From assembly GCA_965226865.1 (NCBI GenBank), contig CBDDEH010000001.1, positions 1 to 46,133 of the forward strand: DNA of 46,133 nt, read 5' to 3'. The notes beneath the pieces are model-generated. The model was not told where the DNA came from and searched no databases. It worked only from the letters and a program-made list of their open reading frames with translations. Both the position numbers and the translations under genes were made by a program. Source of the stretch: CBDDEH01 sp965226865. GTDB lineage: Bacteria; Chloroflexota; Dehalococcoidia; Lucifugimonadales; JAGWBF01. Below, one piece after another: positions 42,272-46,133 of this stretch. Within the stretch, counting starts at the first letter, position 1. Each line of letters opens with the position of its first letter.

Positions 42272-43614
42272 CGCACACCTCCAGTGGCGGCCAACTCGTA
42301 GACCTCCAGGGAACGTCGTTCCACCTGCCCAACGGGGACCTGCACCGCCAATGCCTCTTTGACCGGACGGCCGTCGGCCCTGGGATGCACCGCCAGACGC
42401 TGGTCTTCCGCCCAGATCTCCACGGTGCCAGCCCGCTGGCCCACCTGCACAATGGCGCCCACCCACTGCCAGTGAACCCCGTAGCGGGAGCCGTCCCAGC
42501 TGACGAACCCGTCCCGAGCCACCATCCGGTCCTCCCTAAGGTAGGGCGCCAGGGCGTTCCGCTCCGGCAACTTCCCCAGGTGCGGCTGCTCCTCGGCCAG
42601 CATCTCGGCAGGGAGGCGGTGGGTTGTCCCGTGCAGTCGCCGGTTGGCTACCGTGGTGCACCATTCCACCGCCTGCCGGTTCAGATCGGCGTCATCGGTG
42701 AAGCGCAGGCTGGGCCACAGGTTGCCACGGACGTACTTCACCCCGCTCTCCACTTTCCCCTTCGTCTGGGCCCTATACGGCTGGCACAGCTTGAGATCAA
42801 AGCCCAACCGCAGGGAGAAGTCCAGCATCCGCCGGTTCCACTCGGTACGGCCCTCCTCGTCCCTGCCCAGGGTCACCACCTTCGCGTTGTCATACAGGCA
42901 GCGCCTGGGCACGCCACCCAGGTAGTCGAAGGCGTTGACGTGGCACTGTATGAAGCTGGCCGTGTCCGCTCTCCGGACGAGCTCCACGTAGATAGCCCGG
43001 GTTGGCTATCCACCGAGCACCAGATCGGCTGTCACAGGTGAAGGCTGGGGTTGCCACATACTTGCCGCTTCCGCTTTCCCCTTTCTCCGGCGTCGGCACG
43101 CTTAGCATGAAGCTCCAGCCCCAGTCCACCTGGTACGGCCTGCTCCCTCGGGCTCCGTCCACCTCTTCGCGTATGAACCGGCACCGCCGAGCACCATGAA
43201 GGCCCACATTTGCTTCCGCCCCTTTTCGTCCACGTAGCTGAAGCTGCCCCAGTCCACCTGTGCCTGCTCCCCGGGCTCCGTCTCGAACCGCACCGTGGCC
43301 TGAACCTGGCGACGCCTGCGGCGTGGGGAGGTCTTCACCAGGGAGTAGCTCCCCTGGTACCCCAGACCTTGCAACTCCCGCCACAGCACCACGCAGTTCT
43401 CCAAGCCTTCCGAAAGCCGCCGATCCATGTACTCGATGTACGGGTCCAACTTGGATGACCGCCGCCGCCGCCGCTTGGGCATAACCGCTTCCGGATCCTT
43501 CAGGTACCGCCGTACCGTATTCCGGGCAATGTCCAATTCCCTGGCTATATCCCGAATAGAATAACCCGACCCTTTCATTTCGTATATCTCTTTCACTATT
43601 CCCACCTTTAACAA
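42268..43614 (-). pseudogene. istA: IstA transposase, disrupted
   Basis: IstA is the DDE transposase of IS21. The N-terminal half (from a TTG at 43614) has a helix-turn-helix (SIRDIARELDIARNTVRRYL), a basic linker and the first catalytic Asp in QAQVDWGSFSY. The C-terminal half (42268-42987) has the second Asp in CLYDNAK and Glu in KGKVESGVKYV. Between them a 174-base segment and a TAG break the frame. A short direct repeat (CCGAGCACCA on the plus strand) bounds the segment at 43013-43022 and 43187-43196. The protein cannot be made in one piece. Confidence 0.87.
43013..43196 (-). repeat. 174-base extra segment inside istA
   Basis: The plus-strand decamer CCGAGCACCA occurs at 43013-43022 and 43187-43196, exactly 174 bases (58 codons) apart. 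The segment between contains a divergent second version of the neighbouring istA DNA: both hold CCCCAGTCCACCTG, a GCCTGCTCC block and a GGGCTCCGTC block in the same order. It looks like a tandem duplication that has since diverged. Confidence 0.6.
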
Positions 43615-43722
43615 TCTCTTTGCACCACCTCCACGGAGTCTCCGTAGATGATGCCCTTTCTCTCAGGTGGGTCAATTCCATCCTGGCGATTTCGCTCATT
43701 TTTACATTGGCGCTAACAGGCT

Positions 43723-44943
43723 CTTATGGATGCTGTCTTTGGGCATGGCAACTTTCGGAATGAAATTGTATGGCGACGCAATGAGTCAGGTGCAAAGGGC
43801 AGTCAGCACGCCGCCTTAAGCTGGGGTAGCAACGTTGATTACCTACTCTTTTACACTAAGAGTGACAAGCCTACCTTCAATCCCAAAATTCTCAGGACCT
43901 TCGATGATGAAGATGCGCGCAGGAAATTTCCAAAGGTGGATGAGAACGGTGAACGATACAACACCAAATTGACTGCTTGGCGTCAACCCTCAATGGGGGA
44001 ACGTCCGAATCTGTGCTATGACTTTCATGGCATCAGTCCTCCATCCTCATCAGGTTGGCGACTTAGCAAGAAGCGAATGCAAGAGGAATACGTGAAGGGC
44101 AAAATTGTAGTAACGAACGGGAAACTGGAACGCCGGTCCTATGCTAGAGATTATCAAGGCGTAACGCCTGGGAATCTCTGGACTGATAAGAAACTGTTAC
44201 TAGCAGCACAGTCTCAAGAGCGGATGGGCTACGCCACACAAAAGCCTGTAGCACTAATGGAGCGTATAATCAGTGCCTCTAGTAACCCCGGAGACGTGGT
44301 ACTTGACCCCTTCTGCGGCTGTGCCACCACTATTGAAGCCGCGCATAAGTTAGACCGCCAATGGATCGGGATAGACATTGCTATTCACGCGATTAAACGC
44401 GTTGCTCGGATTCGCCTTGAAGAACGTTTGGGGTTAGTGGAGGGGCAAGACTTCACCATAGACGGGATTCCTAGCACACTGGAGGGCGCTGTAGACCTTT
44501 GGGCAAAGGACAAATATCACTTCCAGCAATGGGCAGTAGAGCAAGCGGATGGCTTCGTCACCACCAAGAGGACAGCGGACGGCGGGATTGACGGGCGGAT
44601 TTACTTCGCTGTGCCAGACTCCAAGGAGTTGCAGGGCATGATGGTTGAAGTCAAAGGCGGTGCAAATGTGACGATTGAAAGCCTAAGAGCGTTGAAGGGT
44701 GTCTTGGACTATGAGAATGCGCTCATGGCCGGCCTGATTATCCGAGAACCCCTTGGCGCTGTGAAAGCACGCAACTTCAATCGGTTCATAGCCGATGCTG
44801 GTACTATTGAGCTATGGGGCAATGAGTACCCTAGAATGCAGATATTAACCATTGAAGAGTTACTAGAGGGAAAGCGGTTTGCAACACCGACCGTTGTGGG
44901 TCGGCATACCCAGAGTCCAAGAATGCCGGGGTTGCCAGCATGA
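43723..44943 (+). pseudogene. DNA methyltransferase-nuclease, 3' part
   Basis: The remaining 406 codons of the split gene. It starts LMDAVFGHGNFRNEIVW, has the SAM-binding motif I in VLDPFCGCATTIEAAH (about residue 330 of the joined protein) after YATQKPVALMERI, and ends in an Mrr-like PD-(D/E)xK domain: TADGGIDGRIYF then MMVEVKGG (catalytic Asp, Glu and Lys), followed by ALMAGLIIREPLG. Motif IV before motif I is the beta order. A fused nuclease suggests one-polypeptide modification-restriction. Its stop overlaps the next ATG (ATGA). Met at 43726 could start this half alone, but it would lack motif IV. Confidence 0.9.
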
Positions 44944-45164
44944 CATCAGAACTTAATGACGATACAACCCGCTATGTCTTCCCTATTGAAATGGTAATAG
45001 GAATCGCACCACGTCAGGGTTTGGTGAGCCTAAGTCTTCGGTACAAATTATCTCCAGATGAGCCAGAGGAATTTCAACAGCGTTACGCACTGACCATTGA
45101 GCAAGCCACAACCATCGCCAAGAGACTACTGGGAGCCGTACAGGAGTTATCTGGTCGTCAATAG
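44940..45164 (+). CDS. Small ORF coupled to the methyltransferase gene
   Basis: A 74-residue protein whose ATG overlaps the methyltransferase stop, so it was made as the third gene of the transposon unit. It is polar, with a beta-like first half (TRYVFPIEMVIGIAPRQGLVSLSLRYKL) and a helical second half (LTIEQATTIAKRLLGAVQEL). No metal site or membrane segment. I do not recognise the family. Because it always travels with the methyltransferase here, an accessory or control role is possible but unsupported. Confidence 0.6.
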   Translation: MTSELNDDTTRYVFPIEMVIGIAPRQGLVSLSLRYKLSPDEPEEFQQRYALTIEQATTIAKRLLGAVQELSGRQ

Positions 45165-45195
45165 GACTGGGTTCAGGTTCTATCTCACTCATGCT

Positions 45196-45248
45196 AAGCC
45201 CCTATCTACTTATTGCGATTAGTAATTAGGTACCTACACTAGAACCCC
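45196..45248 (+). repeat. Right terminal inverted repeat
   Basis: Reverse complement starts GGGGTTCTAGTGTAG (45248-45234); the inner block (45218-45196) matches the left inner block at 21 of 23 positions. The spacer between blocks is about 7 bases longer than on the left. Confidence 0.75.
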
Positions 45249-45276
45249 CGGGGCCACGCGTCTCTGGGGTTTTTTT
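45243..45276 (+). terminator. Intrinsic terminator at the transposon's right edge
   Basis: AACCCC (45243-45248) pairs with GGGGTT (45266-45271) around a GC-rich centre, and a run of seven T follows (45270-45276). It is placed 79 bases after the small cargo ORF and ends the transposon transcript. Half of the stem is the transposon end, half is flanking DNA. Confidence 0.7.
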
Positions 45277-45363
45277 ATTTTCAACTTATCCAACCACGCC
45301 TGTGTCAAACAAAACACCCACTGACGACCGGCTGAGGTATATCTATCCTTAATAGATATACCC

Positions 45364-46085
45364 GTGTATACAGCCGTCCAAACGATGGACTCCCAGATGC
45401 AGACGTTGTTAGAACACCACTTTGACGACTTGAGGAAATCCGGACTCACCGATGAGGCGATCCGCGAACTTGGGTTCTACTCGGGTGGAATTGCCGACGT
45501 GCATCGTCTGCTCGGATTTGAAGCCGGACCTGGGTTGGTCATCCCATACCCTGTGGCGATCGGTGATCTCCCTTTCTGCCGTGTCAAGCCTGACCAGGCC
45601 CCGATTATCGACGGAAAGCCGGCGAGATACCTTTCTCCAAAAGGTTGTGGACTCAGGGCTACATACCCGCACTGGCGGGCCAGGTGCTCAGAAACCCAAC
45701 GAGTCGCCTAATGATCACCGAAGGCGAAAAGAAGGCAGCCAAGGCATGTCAGGAGGGGTTCCCGTGCATAGGGATAGGTGGTGTATGGGGCTTCCGTGAC
45801 CGCGAACATGTCCTCCTGACGGATCTGGAAGAGGTCTCTTGGGCCGGTCGTTCGGTATATTTGGTGCCCGACTCAGACATCGTAAAGAACCCCCAAGTTG
45901 CAGATGCCACTTGGGAGCTTGGCTGGCAACTCTACGTTCGGGGAGCCCTGGTACGGGTTATTGAGCTACCGGTTGGAGAAAAAGGCGCTAAGCAAGGGCT
46001 GGACGATTTCCTGGTGGCTCTCGTGGCAGAGAGGCATTCGAGGAGTTGCTGTGATGGCAATGACGTTGATCGAGTGGGCTTTTAA
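45364..46085 (+). pseudogene. DUF3854 (TOPRIM-like) protein, frameshifted
   Basis: Two overlapping frames together make one DUF3854 protein. The first (45364-45711) reads LLEHHFDDLRKSGLTDEAIRELGF and GKPARYLSPKG; near 45640-45647 one base is missing, and the second frame continues with WTQGYIPALAG, LMITEGEKKAAKACQEGFP and GIGGVWGFRD, then SVYLVPDSDI (TOPRIM-like Glu and Asp residues). DUF3854 proteins occur with phage or plasmid primases and replication proteins. It lies outside the transposon. It could be a real pseudogene or a sequence error. Confidence 0.8.
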
Positions 46086-46133
46086 CAGAGTCGAGAAAAT
46101 GTCCGTAGCCGAGCGTAAAAGAGGCTTTGAATG
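46054..46133 (+). CDS. Start of an unidentified protein, cut by window end
   Basis: The frame MAMTLIEWAFNRVEKMSVAE is open to the window edge. It overlaps the end of the DUF3854 gene and has GAGGAG about 9 bases before its ATG, so it is probably the next gene in that unit. Too short to identify. Confidence 0.45.
   Translation, partial: MAMTLIEWAFNRVEKMSVAERKRGFE

Larger units (their letters stand above)
41313..43718 (-). mobile_element. IS21-family element, decayed
   Basis: A 2406-bp element with TGT...ACA ends. The left end (TGTCAACGCCAACTTAATTC) and the reverse complement of the right end (TGTTAGCGCCAATGTAAAAA) match over about 50 bases, sharing CGCCAA, TGAGC, TCGCCA and AATTGACCC. The flanks carry a 4-bp direct repeat GGCT (41309-41312 and 43719-43722). 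It holds istA and istB on the minus strand, overlapping by ATGA, in the usual order. Both genes are damaged, so it is unlikely to move on its own. Confidence 0.92.
39909..45248 (+). mobile_element. IS1595-type transposon carrying a methyltransferase gene
   Basis: Bracketed by two terminal inverted repeats that agree over long stretches. The left end (39909-39954) starts GGGGTTCCAGTGGAG; the right end, read inwards from 45248, starts GGGGTTCTAGTGTAG. Both continue, after a spacer of different length, with a block beginning TCGCAAT and ending TAGGGGCTT (left 39932-39954, right 45218-45196) in which 21 of 23 bases match. Inside lie a transposase, a DNA methyltransferase-nuclease gene coupled to it, and a small overlapping ORF. 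No 8-bp target duplication is found at the flanks, so the ends may be old or slightly misplaced. A decayed IS21 element has entered the cargo gene. Confidence 0.72.

Noticed and set aside
42385..43041. 218-residue ORF on the plus strand inside the IS21 element
   Set aside because: It is opposite istA and rich in His/Pro/Gln from reverse reading; istA motifs on the minus strand are clear.

Overview
This looks like a chromosomal segment of an uncultured bacterium, most plausibly a Chloroflexota (Dehalococcoidia/SAR202-like) genome. The lineage is an inference from gene content: a pyrG-fsa-rho run, FtsH with HflK/HflC, two type I glutamine synthetases, an Asp23/AmaP/DUF2273 set, an F420-type luciferase-like oxidoreductase and a thiolase paired with a DUF35 zinc ribbon. 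No rRNA or intact tRNA gene was found. Several genes carry single-base shifts or stops, which could be real decay or assembly error.

Positions 1-9757 are almost all minus strand. A secreted Ig-like protein is cut by the window edge. The run pyrG, fructose-6-phosphate aldolase-like gene, rho follows, with a strong promoter and a candidate terminator. Then comes ftsH-hflK-hflC, a membrane protease and its regulators, interrupted by a small gene on the other strand. Positions 10093-20444 (plus strand) form a nitrogen assimilation block: a damaged glutamine synthetase, an intact one, glutamate dehydrogenase and both subunits of glutamate synthase. Positions 20456-24095 (minus) hold three surface or scaffold proteins: one with a Thr-Pro linker, one TPR lipoprotein-like and one with 12-13 TPRs.

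Positions 24287-30071 contain an amidase, a class V aminotransferase, an LLM oxidoreductase, a complete IS1595-family insertion sequence (845 bp, 8-bp target duplication) and an MFS transporter. A single reading frame at 30362-32227 joins the N-terminal part of ComEC (DNA uptake channel) to a NarL-type histidine kinase. Next are a CBS-pair protein, the remains of an IMP dehydrogenase gene (ends kept, middle lost), a glyoxalase-fold protein and a short ORF with a HEPN-like RNxxxH motif. A TetR regulator diverges from an alkaline-shock operon (two Asp23 proteins, AmaP, DUF2273) across a near-consensus promoter with candidate operators. A DUF35/thiolase/ABM-fold operon follows.

The most interesting region is 39909-45248. 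Long imperfect inverted repeats bracket an IS1595-type transposase, a translationally coupled DNA methyltransferase with an Mrr-like nuclease domain, and a small overlapping ORF. I read this as a transposon carrying a modification-restriction gene. That cargo gene has itself been split by a decayed IS21-family element (2406 bp, 4-bp GGCT duplication); removing the element and one GGCT copy restores the frame exactly. The window ends in a frameshifted DUF3854 (TOPRIM-like, phage/plasmid type) gene and the start of another gene.
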